A stretch of DNA of 64,000 nucleotides from Heliopora coerulea. Taxonomy: Eukaryota; Cnidaria; Anthozoa; Scleralcyonacea; Helioporidae. The DNA is taken from NCBI GenBank assembly GCA_030142905.1, contig JASJOG010000299.1:248001-312000 (forward strand). Direction: 5' to 3'. The notes under the pieces are model-generated. The model was not told the origin of the DNA. It saw nothing but the letters and a program-made list of their open reading frames with translations, and searched no databases. A program made the position numbers and the translations under genes. This document shows positions 12,180 through 23,369 of the stretch, one piece after another (the first letter of the stretch is position 1; every line of letters begins with the position of its first letter).

Positions 12180-12515
12180 CAAAAGCAGTACATCTATTGC
12201 TGTTCATTACCAGAAAATGTACTATCATTAACGCCAACCTCAAAGTCATTAATGCAAAAATCAATTCGTGTTATTCAATCGACATTCATTTACGCTTTTG
12301 TTAGGTTGCTTTAAAAATATTTACACAAAAAGTAACATTTAGTGTCGATAAGCAACCATTTGCATGAATCAACATTTAGTAGTGTCAATATCCGACCATT
12401 AACACCATTCTGCTATACATTAGGGACAATAAAATTTCGATCACGCACGACATTTATCAAGTCTGTTGCAGTCGATTTAAGGTTATATGGAATCCTAACG
12501 TGTCTATTTCAAACT
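12180..12515 (+). repeat. left arm of inverted Penelope-like copies
   Basis: Similar to the reverse complement of 13430-13735. Shared blocks include 'ctgttca(t/c)taccagaaaat', 'aatcgacattcatttac', 'tgctatacattaggga(c/t)aa' and 'aaaatttc'. Identity is roughly three quarters by eye, so the duplication is old, or these are two independent copies of one family in opposite orientation. Confidence 0.7.
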
Positions 12516-12540
12516 GTTAACGAGCTTTACTTTACCGTTC

Positions 12541-12860
12541 TTTGCTGAGGACGGCAAGAACCTGAGTTAGGATTGAAGTAAGGATTCGGGTTGGAATTCC
12601 AATTGGGATTCGAGCTGGGATTCGATTTGGGAATCGAGTTGGGATTTGAGTTGAGATTAGAATTAAGATTCAAAGTCGGATTCGAGTTGAGATTAGGGTT
12701 AGGGTTAGGATTAGGGTTAATGTTATAGAGTTAACTGCAGACTCGGGTACGAAGCAATCAGATAAATAATGGGATACATTTTTAGATAACAAATGTGTTA
12801 CTTTGTTGTTAGGATTCCTAACTCGAATCCTAACTCGAATCCCAACTCGGCTGACCAACT
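12541..12860. repeat. degenerate GGATTCGAGTT minisatellite with opposing copies
   Basis: 12570-12720 contains many variants of a 12-bp unit close to 'ggattcgagttg', ending in 'ttagggttagggttagg', a telomere-like run. About 85 bp later, 12805-12856 has the reverse complement ('aactcgaatcctaactcg'), so the two blocks could pair as a large hairpin. Confidence 0.75.
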
Positions 12861-13113
12861 AACTCCTTTGCTGACTCACATCTACTTTCACTCGTTTGCC
12901 ATTTAAACTTTCATGCAGTACAGTACTGACGTGTACGTAAGCTTGGATCGCAAGATATTTGTCCAAGACGTGAAAGTTGATGTGTGTTAGTAAAGTGTTG
13001 TGAACTAAAGTTCGTAAACAGCTTGAAATCTATATTTCAGGGAAAATGTGGTATGAAGAGCAAATTTTAAAATAACCGTTTAGTAGGGTGAAGACGAGAC
13101 CACGTTTTAAAGA

Positions 13114-13540
13114 TTAGGGAATCAAGCTTATCAAAACTCGTAAATGAACAGCTGAACGTAGGCTTCCGACAAACAGGTTGAAAAGCCGCTTAGGCGATCG
13201 ATTCAGAGGTACGTCCAAGAAACGTAGAGTGGAATTTCTCTCTGACACACTAGAAAATATATTTCGATGAGTAAACATATAGTCCTGACAAGGAATCAAC
13301 AGAGCAAAACGTAGTCAGTAGAGTGGGAAATGGCAAAACAGTCCTCAACATATCGACCAAAAAAAATAAAAAGTTTGAACTGTCCAACTGAATCCAGTTT
13401 ATTTACAAATTTTGATAGTCTTATTCTCTGATCCTTAATACAGCATGAGATTCCACATAACCGTAAATCGACTCTGCAATAGATTGGACAAATATGTTGC
13501 GTTATTGAAATTTTATTATCCCTAATGTATAGCAAAATGG
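13114..13540 (-). pseudogene. Penelope-like reverse transcriptase fragment
   Basis: On the minus strand the frames read VDLRLCGISC, then a palm-like RYVEDCFAISHSTDY, and after a frame change the later motif block STLRFLDVPL. The order of a YV(D/E)D motif followed by an LPFLD-like motif is that of Penelope-like reverse transcriptases. The second catalytic-region Asp is replaced by Glu here, and there are stops, so the piece is dead. A better preserved relative lies at 16906-17330. Confidence 0.5.
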
Positions 13541-13735
13541 TATTATTGGTCGTGTGTTGGCGCTATTAAATCCCCTTCCATGTAAATGATTGCGTATCTA
13601 TGATAAATAACAAAAATGTAAATGAATGTCGATTCAACAAAATGAATGTATTTTTGCGTTGTTGAGTTTCAAGTTAGTATTAATTATAGTATATTTTCTG
13701 GTAGTGAACAGCAAAAGATGTAATTAGTGCACATA
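13430..13735 (-). repeat. right arm of inverted Penelope-like copies
   Basis: Partner of 12180-12515 in opposite orientation. It overlaps the start of the reverse-transcriptase fragment, so the pair are probably truncated copies of one Penelope-like family rather than transposon ends. Confidence 0.65.
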
Positions 13736-15495
13736 CTTTGCCACCAGAGTGCCCTTCATTTCTGGCCATAAACAAATTAAAAAACTAGAAAGTGTGAGAG
13801 GAAAAATAGGAGGTAATGAGTGACTTACGTGAACACAAATAAACATTGTCAATACAGTCGTTCTCTATCAGAATGCAAATGTCTATTTTTAATCGTTTCG
13901 ATTGTTTGGTAACATCGTGAAGACGTTTAAAACACGCAACGGAAAATGTCGGAGTGGCACTGGCATGTCGATGGTTTCACTTTTTGGGGCTGAAGGGGGA
14001 CAAAGGTTGACGTCAAGGAGGGGCCATAATTTTTTAAGTGAATGATACAATTATCTTCAGTCAATCGTTCTATTGTTGAGCTATGTTGCGAAAATTCTCA
14101 CAAACTTGTCCATACCAAAGGACTTTGCACGTTCAGACTCAATGCTTGGAATTCCCGAGGTTGCTGAGCCTGCTGTCTGCCATTGTGGTGTGTTGTAACT
14201 GCACAACTTCTTGTGCAGTTGGATTTCAAGAATCACACTTGAACAGATCATTCTAGATCTGTTAGATTTTTGAAGTTTCACTCCCGGAGTCTGTCACAGC
14301 CTGCCGTACAGATTGCCAACGATACTTTAGAAAACATCGAATCAAGTCATCTAATGGTTTATTAAATTAATTCTAAATTTAATTGCCATGCAATGTGCGG
14401 GTCATGTTTGAAAACATTACAGAGGACGGTGGGCTTTAATTAATCCAATGCTTCAATTGTGAATGGAAAATTGGTTCAAATGGTTTTCTCGACTTTATCA
14501 TACTAACACCTCACTTGGGGGGGGGGGGCACATGGGGTGGCAAAGCATTGATTTAGGGTCGTATATGCCTCCCTGTGCCCCCCTAGTGGACACGCCACTG
14601 CGGAGTGGTTTTGGTGTCCAACAAGTATTAGTGGGCACGTTACTCTCATTAAAAAGGTATTTCAGTCCACTTGATCGGTTTGAATTCGGAAACAGTTCAG
14701 TTTGTAGAGTATTTTTTCGACATTTCGAATAAAGTGAAAAGAAAGTAGATTAACAGCAGTTAGACAAGAATGTAATCTCGTACCGCTATGTGAAACGTTA
14801 CCGTTATTATTCTAATAGTGCATGGGAAAATGTCTATGAAATGTGATTTGCGTAGAGCTTATATCCGAACTGCAGTGCAAAAATATGCAATTGCTTAGGA
14901 AAAAGTGTAATTCCCTTTCCAAAATATAACCCAGCAAAAAGGTGTAATAATTAGGGAAAAAAAGTATGATAACCTTTTCTAATTGGTGGAACGACAATAG
15001 ACACTGAAAAGAGCCGATCGCTTTCAAGCAGGTTTTTACAGATTGATATTTTTCGTACAAATTTGACAGCCAAGATGCGGAAAACATTTCACTTAAATTT
15101 AGAGTTTAGAGTTTAAATTTAAGTTTTCTTGAATGATGTTAGTAAAGTGCTTGTTAAAGTAGTAAAATAGTCCGCAGTACTCTGAGTAAACATTTTTAAG
15201 TACTGGCGAAACAGCTAAGTCCTTTTTAAGTCACCAAAGGTGGCAGGAATGCTGGAGAGATCGTATTTCGTATAAATTTGTGAGGAAATGTTTCTCTTAC
15301 TGACAAGTAAGTTACCAATCTAGGATAAACAGCAAATCGTTCGAGACAAATTTTAAATGCTATGTTTTATTTTTGTATTTTTGTTTTTTTATACGTTGCT
15401 ATCGATGAATTGCTTCTTGCCATTCTTACACGTCGCTATCGATTCGTAAGAAAACTTCTTATCCAGTCTATTAAAAACTGTGGGACGTTTATCTC
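13736..15495. other. non-coding, intron-like
   Basis: No supported exon. A run of 13 G at about 14518-14530, with the Pro/Cys-rich peptide it implies, looks like transposon-end debris. The rest is AT-rich. Confidence 0.45.
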
Positions 15496-16067
15496 CTACA
15501 GTTTCTTAAGTAAAATAGCATGGTCGATAAGGGCGAATGCTTTGGACAAGTCGAGTATAAACAATCTTATAGTGTTCTTCGTTTCATCAGGCTTCCTTAC
15601 CAGACGTTGAACGAGGCTAATTAATGCGTGGGTGGTCGGTGAATCAGATATCGAACCGAACTGACGTATATCTATCAATTCCACTATAGACTAAATAAAC
15701 CAGTATGTGATGTAACATACACAAACTTCAGACAAAATTGATGTCTCTAAAATTGGGCGTAGATCTTTCGTAATATTAGCAACCCTTGTAGTATTTGGGA
15801 TAGGCATTTCGTCAACTTGTTTCCATGGAATTGGAACACGTCCTTGCTGGATAGATTCTTAGAAAATTGAGGATACAGGAGTGGGTAGAACGGGTGCATA
15901 CAGTTTGAACACCCAATTTGGGATACTATCAGGACCAGACGATTTAGATATACGTATGGGAGATAATTTCTTGAAAAGGTCATCTTCACTAATAATGTAT
16001 TTAGGTAAGATATTGGCTTCACTGATTGGTATTTCGTTGGATTCAAGATTGAGTTAGAGTGGGACAA
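15496..16067 (-). pseudogene. CR1-like LINE reverse transcriptase fragment
   Basis: The minus strand reads, upstream to downstream, GPDSIPNWVFKLYAP, then IQQGRVPIPWK (about 15920-15790), then RQFGSISDSPTTHAL and LFILDLSKAFALIDH (15684-15496). These are the finger and palm motifs before the catalytic box of CR1/jockey-type reverse transcriptases; LDLSKAFA carries the first catalytic Asp. A stop interrupts the first block and the blocks are in different frames. The catalytic box itself is missing, so this is a truncated relic. Confidence 0.75.
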
Positions 16068-16905
16068 TATTTTGAGTAACGGATGAAAATATATTATTTA
16101 TTTCATCAACAAGTGCTTTTCCAATAAAAATATTAAATATAAATGGCAATGCCCAACAAGTTGTGTGAAGTATTGTTATATGTAAACATCAACAAATGGT
16201 TAAACTTTGAAGGCTAGAAGAGGTTAAAACATTTATTGACTAACGTTTTATCGCTACAAGCAACATCATCAGAGTAGAGTTCAGGGATTACAACGAGATA
16301 TATTTGTATTAAACTAACAGTATTAAATGACAATTAAGATGATATATTTACAACAGTAACGGGAATTGACAGGAGACATCAGTAAGGTGATATCAGAAAA
16401 TCTCAAGAGGCATGGAACCAATATTTCCGTTAAGAATGGGTTTTAATTTATTAATTAGGAAACTTGGGACAATAGTTTGAAGTCCAAAAAACAAATGGGA
16501 TGACTGGTTTCAATGTAGTGGGAAAATTTTCTAATTGGGAGAGAGATTAACTCTTCTGTTACCTGTCAATGGTGAGATCCCCGTATTATCTAAAATGCCT
16601 GTAACTGTCGGCTGATTTGGCCAACATACAATGCCTTACAGCATTGACACATAAATAAATACACCATGCGATTTCAGGCCATCAGGTTTCTTGTCCTTGA
16701 CAGAGAAAAAATACCCAAGGCGAACGGAGGGGCGAAAGACGAAGCGTAATAAAATTTGAGGAAAGCCGAACGATAATAGATTGATGAATTGAGTGCGGAT
16801 TTGAAGACCATGGGTGCCAGTATACGGTAGAGAGAAATAAATTTAAAAATTGAGGAGCAATAGAAGTCTTAGGAGCGGACGAAAAGAATTTATCTAAAAA
16901 TGAAC
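16068..16905. other. no gene seen
   Basis: AT-rich sequence between two reverse-transcriptase relics, possibly partly their untranslated or decayed parts. No motif recognised. Confidence 0.4.
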
Positions 16906-17330
16906 TTACACGTTTGTCAAACAGGGTACCAGGGAATTCTTTTTTGATGAAAATTTGTTTGAGTTTCTGGAGTTCAGAGTGAACGATGGAATAGCTAGAG
17001 CATTAATTAAAATGTCGAATAAAAGGGAAAAAATAAGACCTTTTTTATACCAGTCCGGAATAAAACTATTAAAGTTAGTCAGTAAACCGGTGTAAGAGGA
17101 TTTTGGGTTGATACTGATGGTGAAATTAGTTTCTGAGCGGCTAATTTTGATGTCAAGGAAAGGTAAGGTGTTGTTATTCTCGGTTTTGTGCGTAAATTTG
17201 ATATTAGCATGCTGTGAATTTAGATAGTTAATAAATGGTAGAATATGAGACGAAGATAGAAACAAAAGGAAACAATCGTCAACATAACGTCGGTAAAAGA
17301 TGGGTTTTGATGTTGTAGCCTAAAATAACA
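16906..17330 (-). pseudogene. Penelope-like reverse transcriptase fragment with YVDD box
   Basis: The minus strand from about 17330 reads PIFYRRYVDDCFLLFLSS, the catalytic palm box, and continues in the same frame through INYLNSQHANIKFTHKTE, LPFLDIKISR and LLTNFNSFIPDWYKKGLI. These motifs and their spacing fit Penelope-like (GIY-YIG partner) reverse transcriptases. Only about 140 residues are seen. Upstream fingers and the GIY-YIG nuclease are not found in the window, so the copy is truncated. Confidence 0.7.
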
Positions 17331-17712
17331 ATAAAAAATGACAATAATTCAAAAGACCGAGAATTAAAATATTGACAACGTGGAAAGTGTACAAAACCTT
17401 AAAACTCTGAACGAAATTCAAGAGAATTCAAGAAACTAATTTTGGCGTGTATCACGGAAAGTGCTCCTTCTGGTATTTATAAAGGGGCCGGGATTCGTCC
17501 CAGGCTTAAACCTTAGCTCGCCTAATTGATATAGACTGTTGCAGGCAGAGACTGCGCTGAAATTTTTGCTGTGTAATGTAAACTAAATTTTTAAAGAAAG
17601 TGCTTTTTGGTGACCAGGCTATTATTTCAACCTTTGTTGAAATTCTCCATATAATCAGCAGTTTAAAGAGCAAACATCACGGTTAGTTGAACCTTTTGCT
17701 TGACTTTGATAG

Positions 17713-18014
17713 AGCCTCAAGAACAAAGCCCACCAGATCGTCTTCAACAAAAAGAAATCGTTCCAATAGCACGAGAAATTCCCAGGATATGGGCGGAGTT
17801 AGCCTATCTTATAGAGCTGTTTGAAGCTGGTGAAATTGAGAATATCATTTACTCCCGTCCTGGTGAGGATGCTAGTCATAAAGCTCGTAGAATGCTTATC
17901 AGATATATGGAAAGAGGAGGAACTAGAAAACAGTTAGCTGATGCACTAGAGAAACTCAACATGTCCGTTCTAGCCCAGCGTGTCTTGTCTGGATATTTTA
18001 TCAATGATCAATAA
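17713..18014 (+). CDS. terminal exon encoding a death domain
   Basis: The sequence before the exon has a branch-point-like 'cttgac' and acceptor 'tttgatag'; an upstream in-frame stop at 17688 means translation must enter by splicing. From 17713 the frame reads about 100 codons to a TAA at 18012. The peptide has IAREIPRIWAELAYLIEL, I-E-N-I, a KARRMLIRYMERGG helix, KQLADALEKLNMSVLAQRV: the six-helix pattern and the W / ML-x-W-like positions of death domains, which recruit partners in apoptotic and innate immune signalling. Acceptors at 17712 or 17714 give phase 1 or 0, neither compatible with the donor at 1713, so a direct join to the COR-like exon is excluded. AATAAA is present at 18131. Confidence 0.7.
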
Positions 18015-18130
18015 GTCGATTTTAATTACTTAATTTATTTTTAGGAATACAGTTGGATGTAAATAGTACCTTAAGCGGTATTAATTTTTAGTAAAATATG
18101 TAAAAATTGACTTCAATCTTGATAAAAGCA

Positions 18131-18136
18131 AAATAA
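18131..18136 (+). terminator. polyadenylation signal AATAAA
   Basis: An AATAAA lies in 'gcaaaataaactgg', 117 bp after the death-domain stop codon, in a suitable place to end that transcript. Confidence 0.45.
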
Positions 18137-18468
18137 ACTGGAGAGAAGTTTATTATTTCACTTTTGATTGGTTCTCTTTCCCATTTTCACAATGTGTTGT
18201 CGTCGTCGGATGTTACTGTTTACCTTACCTCTTAACTCACTCAGTTTGGTTCTTGATTGCACCAGTGAAAAATTGTGTATATTATTTTTGTACAGCTACT
18301 TTCAAACAAAAGCAGCCACTAACGTTCCAGCACGTTTTGTTATCTGAAATTTTTCAACGTAGAAACTTAATTCTTATTAAATGTCATTAAAATTGTTTCG
18401 AAGATTTTCCCGCCAAAACTCACCGGTCCGGAGTAAAAACGATATTGGACCGGACTGTCTAATACAGA

Positions 18469-18552
18469 CTTGGACTGGCCATTGTGCCATCGTACCGTAG
18501 AACAATAGTCAATCATCGTTCTGTGGCGAGATGGCACGATGTCCAGTCCAAG
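18469..18552. repeat. 35-bp inverted repeat hairpin
   Basis: 18469-18503 pairs with 18518-18552 ('cttggactggccattgtg' against the complement ending 'gtccagtccaag'), loop 14 bp, a few mismatches. MITE-like; no gene inside. Confidence 0.75.
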
Positions 18553-18697
18553 CCTGGCCTAATATGGTTAAGGGCCTGTTTATATGGAGATAGGATCATC
18601 CTCCTAGGACGGTCATCCTACTAGTAGGATCAAAACATAGCCCTCCTTTACACGCAAACTTGACGAGCAAGGGTCACCCCGGAGTAGGGCTAACGTC

Positions 18698-21050
18698 ATG
18701 GCTCGGTCGCTAAGCTTCGTAAACAACAAAATGGCGGACAAACGTTCCCTTTTGGCGCTACATTCAGTTTTCCTTTCTTTAGCATCCTTGGCTGTAGTTT
18801 TTCAGTGCTATGGCCTATTATTATCAATGCTAATAGCTCAAAGGCATCGTCAAAGCCGTCTGACATTTCAAGTCGCTAACCAGTGCTCTATAGCTTTAGC
18901 AAGACTACGCTATCAGCGAAGAAGAATTTGTCGTCGAGGGAGAGTTTGGAGGAAGCCTGGAAGAACTGAACAGTGGTGGAAGAATCTTTTGGATGGCGTT
19001 CTTCCAGGTACTGAATGGAGAAAAAATCTCAGAATGGATCGTGAGGTATTCATGAAAATCGCAAGTGATTTACGACCATACCTTCAGCCGTGAAGAAGCC
19101 CTCGAGGAGAAGATGTGTTGTCAGTTGAAAAACAACTTGCCATGACTCTATTACTTAAAAGACCAAGGCTCGCTAGCAATGACTGCAAATTCTTTTGGCG
19201 TTGCTCTTTCTACTGTTTCTGTCGTGGTTCGAAAGGTTTGTGACGTTATAGCTACTGTTTTAGGACCACAGCATATAAAGTTGCATTCAACACCACATGA
19301 AATGACCGAGTTAGTACGCGGGATGGAAAATCGATATGGATTTCCACAAGGATTTGGTTGTGTGGATAGGACCCATATACATATATCTCAACCAGCAGAA
19401 TCACCACATGACTACTGGCAAGGGCGACAATCGCTTCCTAAAAGTGGGGGGGAAGGAGCCGGCCAAGTGATGTGGAAGCATTCCCTCTGAAAGTTGGGGT
19501 TTTTTTTAATCTAATGTTTATGAATTCCCATTTCCGGCATTCTGAGATTGTTTCTTTGGAACAACACTCATATCTTATTCACAGGTCTCAAGTTTGGATG
19601 GGCTTGATGCTGGTCGCCAGAGAGACAACTCGCGCCTTTGGCGCGAGGCTCTAGGGGGGTCCGGGGGCATGCTCCCCCGGAAAATTTTCAAAATTAGGCT
19701 CTCTGAAAAGCCATTTCCTGCATTTTGAGACCATTTTGAAGCAAAATTGAATGATTTTCTTTGACCATGTTACCCCCTCACTTAGACTCAAAAATGCACT
19801 CCTCTGCACTTCACTTTGTACTTTTTGGAAATTTAAACTTAATCTGTACATCTACACTGATATGCCACACCACACATCTCAGTGGCAACAGATTCAACTG
19901 ATTTTGTTCTCTGGGTTTGACGTATTATTATCATTGCCCAACTTACAGAAGTATTCTTTTGCAAATTGCGAAACTCGCACTGTTCAAAGTCCCCATGAAT
20001 CTCCGCGGTCGCTTACGCATGAGTTTCTTGCAAGCGACTGTGGACGAGTCAGCAGTCTGTGTGCGCGATATCAAAGAAATGGATTGTAAACATGTCTGGG
20101 ATGTCACAGAATGCCTTTAACGGTGTTGCAAGTCCCATTGTCAAATCGTAGCTTATATTCGTGTTCCAAAACACATTTTAAAAATTTCACAACACGGAAG
20201 ACAGAAATACAGCAAATCAATGCCAATGCGGGTTTTTATGCTAGCCTGGCGGGTCGGCGGGTTTGGATGTCCAAATGCGGGTCTGACCCACCAGATGCGG
20301 GTCACTTGGGACCTATGCTTATTTTTCAATCGAAACTAAGCCATGCATTTCCTCCAAACAGCAATAAAGACGTTACAGTATGACTAAACAAAGTATTTTT
20401 GATTCTTTACAAAATGGCGTCCAAAGAAGAACGATCGGACTGTAAAATAACTTGGCAAATTTTCATAATTTGTCATGTATTCGAACCAACAATACCTAGG
20501 TAAGAATTGGGGCTGAAAAAGGTTATATCGGAAAATCGTAAAGGTAAACATGGAACCATAAGCACCGAGGGAACAGAAATTAGGCTTCAGTTGTCATGAA
20601 CTTTGCAAAAAGTGGGGGGGATAATTATATATGTATCCCCCTCTGTCCAAAAAGTGGGTGGGATATGTCCCCCGATCCCCCCCAGGATTTACGTCCTTGA
20701 ATACTGGAGCTACAAGCAAAAATATACTTTGAATTGTCAAGCGGTTTGTGACTGGAGAGGACGATTCATTGATTGTGAAGTGAAATGGCCTGGTAGTGTT
20801 CACGATGGACGAGTTTTTGCGAATTCAAGAATAAACAAGTTGTTACAACAAGAAAAGATGCCTATGATGTACAAAGAGCTTCTCCTAGGACATGACAAAA
20901 TTCCAGTTATGTTGATTGGGGACCCTGCCTATCCCCTCTGCCTTATTGCATGAAAGAATATCCCAATCCACGCACAAATGAGGAAGTTATTTTCAATAAC
21001 ATGTTAAGGAGTGCCAGAAACCCTGCACGGGACGAAATTACAGATTTGAA
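18698..21050 (+). pseudogene. PIF/Harbinger transposase (HARBI1-like), interrupted
   Basis: ATG at 18698 or the internal ATG at 18731 (MADKRSLL). The N-terminal part ends WRKNLRMDREVFMKI and is cut by TGA at 19091. After a frame change near 19150 the DDE_Tnp_4 domain begins (SFGVALSTVSVVVRKVCDVI, then GFPQGFGCVDRTHIHI with the first catalytic Asp). At 19419 a 1281-bp element is inserted. The frame resumes at 20708 (YKQKYTLNCQAVCD, then KWPGSVHDGRVFANS with the second Asp), and a one-base loss near 20936 follows IGDPAYPL. The last recognisable part is KEYPNPRTNEEVIFNN. Four lesions make it inactive. Confidence 0.8.
19419..20699. mobile_element. non-autonomous hAT-like insertion with 8-bp target duplication
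   Basis: The insert begins 'caagggcgacaatc' and ends with the reverse complement of 'caaggacgtaaatc', giving 14-bp ends with three mismatches. It is flanked by 'actactgg' (19411-19418) and 'aatactgg' (20700-20707), an 8-bp duplication with one mismatch, as expected of hAT. Removing the insert and one copy restores the Harbinger frame across the junction (H-D-Y-W-S-Y-K). G-runs and C-runs lie near both ends. No transposase is inside. Confidence 0.8.
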
Positions 21051-21054
21051 TGAA

Positions 21055-21790
21055 TTTCACATGAATGCAAATTTGTTGCAAATTTGGCTCTCAAATTTGC
21101 AACAGATTTTCACTGGTAGTTTTGTCATCTTTGGGATGTCAAATTTGCATTGCATACACCAATACGTTTGCACATATGCAAATCCTTCAGCCGAAATTTG
21201 AATTGAATTTGCAACGGTTGTTTTGACATCTCTGCAACAACAAATTTGCAATATATACACTAATATCTTTGAACGTACGCAAATTTATCAACTTATATTT
21301 GCATCAAATTTGCAGTGGTGGTTTTATTGTCTTTGAAACTCCAAATTTGCAATACATACAGTCATAGCTTTTAACATATGCAAATCTGTCCTGACGTTTG
21401 CCTTAAATTTACATCGGTGAAAATTTGTGGCAAATTTAGCCTCCAAATTTGCAACAGATATTCACAGGTAGTTTTGTCATCTTTGGCACATCAAATTTGC
21501 TCTACATCCACTGATACGTTTGCACATTTGCAAATCCTTCAACGCGAATTTGCATCGAATTTGCAATGGTTGTGATGACCAAAACTTATGAACTTAAATT
21601 TTGCATCAAATTTGCAGTGGTAGTTTTATTATCTTTGAAACTCCATATTGGCGATACATACAGTCATAACTTTGAACATATGCAAATCCCCGTGACGACG
21701 TTTACCTTCAATTTGCCACGGTTGGTAGTTTATAATTCTTGCGAAACCATATTCGTCATATACTCAACTTTTCGCATAAACAAATCTGTG
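21055..21790. repeat. tandem satellite of about 100 bp, rich in ATGCAAAT octamers
   Basis: The octamer-like 'catatgcaaat' recurs near 21170, 21375 and 21675, with variants near 21268, 21522 and 21773. The intervals are about 97, 105, 149, 152 and 99 bp. Each unit also has a 'ggtagttttgtcatctttg' block and an 'aaatttgcaatacataca' block. Unit divergence is high, so the array is old. Confidence 0.8.
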
Positions 21791-23369
21791 GGGTAGAATT
21801 TTCGTCAAACTTGTAGTCATTTGTTGTCTTTCTTTCACCAAATATGAAAAGGGGGCAAAATTTTGAAAAATGAGAGGGACTATCACTTGAGGGTCGGCAG
21901 TTAATCGAGGAAATACAGTGATGCAGTTCAGAACTGCGTTGAATTTACGTTGGTCTTTTCATTAACATTATAAATAAAATCTGCAATTCATGAACACAAC
22001 TTTACATGTACGAAAATTTGGTTGGAACATTCCCCTAATGGAAATCACAGCCATCGGCATTCTCAGTGGCATTAACGCACGCGTCTTATACTTGACGATT
22101 TGGGGGCAAAGAGAGTTCACCTTTTATCTCAGCGCTTGCTACAGACAGCACAAAGAATAAAGAGCATTCGGTATTCCAACCGTAATAATTAAGGTCATTG
22201 CGTACGACCTTACCAGTTTACCACATTTTCAGAATTAATGCCACAGAAACGACTTGGGAAGAACCATCTTACCACCAGAGGATCTTTCAAACTTAAATAA
22301 GTTACTGCCATGAAGACTGCAGTTCTCAATTTGGCCAATACCATATATCAAATGGGAAGGAGCCACGTTCTCAATACTTTAAAAATATTATAAATTTCAG
22401 TTTTAAAGTATGGCTCGTACTTTTTTACTACCCCAGATTAAAACAGTTCAATCGAACAATAAAGGATGAATGGACAATTCTAATTAGTTGCTCAAAATAA
22501 TTAAATTTAAATAATTAAAAGTTCCGAGGAAAATTTTCGTGAAAAAAACTGGGTGATAATAGTCTTTCCAGTCTATGGAAATATTTTTCTCCCAAACAAC
22601 AGACGTTCAGGTCCGCAATGTTCAAAAGAAAATAAAGACTTTAAACAAGTTTATTTGGTATACAGTACTTGGATTGCGTGACCACTGAGGCACCAAAGGT
22701 CTGAAAAACCCTTGGTAACAGAAAGTCGTCAAATACTCATGCCGAATAAGACGCTAAATTAGTGTTGTAAAGTGAACTCACTAAACAGCAGCATGCAGTT
22801 AGAATGTTAAAATTGTCACTGAACATTCAACGCCAACGGAACTTCTATAGTTTCCACAACATCCCAGTATGACACTGAGAATTTTCAAGATAATAAGACT
22901 TATAACAATAATCGTAAACACCAATAACGTTTCTTAAAAGTTAAAAATGAACGTTCTGCAATGTACAGCACTTACGTTTGTACTGACCCCATCACAACTG
23001 ACTAGTAATAATTAGGTAGCTAACTTTTACGTAAAGTAATATCAAGAAGACTGATTTGTCAATGTGAGCGAAATCTATAAGATTTGGTAAACTTGGTCGA
23101 ATTGCATACCTGATTGCCTTTCGTGTCAACTAGGTACACAGTAATTCAAAGTGATAAAAGACGTTAAATCCTTTCACGAATAAGAATTGTTCTCTAGTGA
23201 CATTTGATTGACATAAGAACTCCAATCGATACCAAATGTTCGACATTTTGATCAAGATTACATGGACTGCACACTACATTAAAGTCTCGTTAAAGAAAAT
23301 GAAAAGATTATGCGTTTCCTAATCAGATGGTTGAACACACACACTTATATTAAACTGCGGTAAATGTTC
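21791..23369. other. no gene seen; 3' flank of transposase gene
   Basis: AT-rich sequence without a supported exon. It should contain the 3' untranslated part and left end of the Transposase_21 element, but I could not identify terminal repeats. Confidence 0.45.

Larger units (their letters stand above)
18571..21050 (+). mobile_element. PIF/Harbinger element, broken
   Basis: The left end is TTA (18568-18570) followed by 'agggcctgtttatatggaga', and the same 'taagggcctgttta' end occurs inverted at 48741. The transposase coding region starts at 18698. No matching right end is found, and the coding similarity stops near 21050, where a satellite begins. Confidence 0.55.

Noticed and set aside
12690..12720. 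True telomere
   Set aside because: Only three or four TTAGGG-like units, internal and mixed with degenerate GGATTCGAGTT units.
1713..17713. Direct splice from the COR-like exon to the death-domain exon
   Set aside because: Two bases are left at 1713, while the available acceptors give phase 1 or 0, so the codon cannot be completed.
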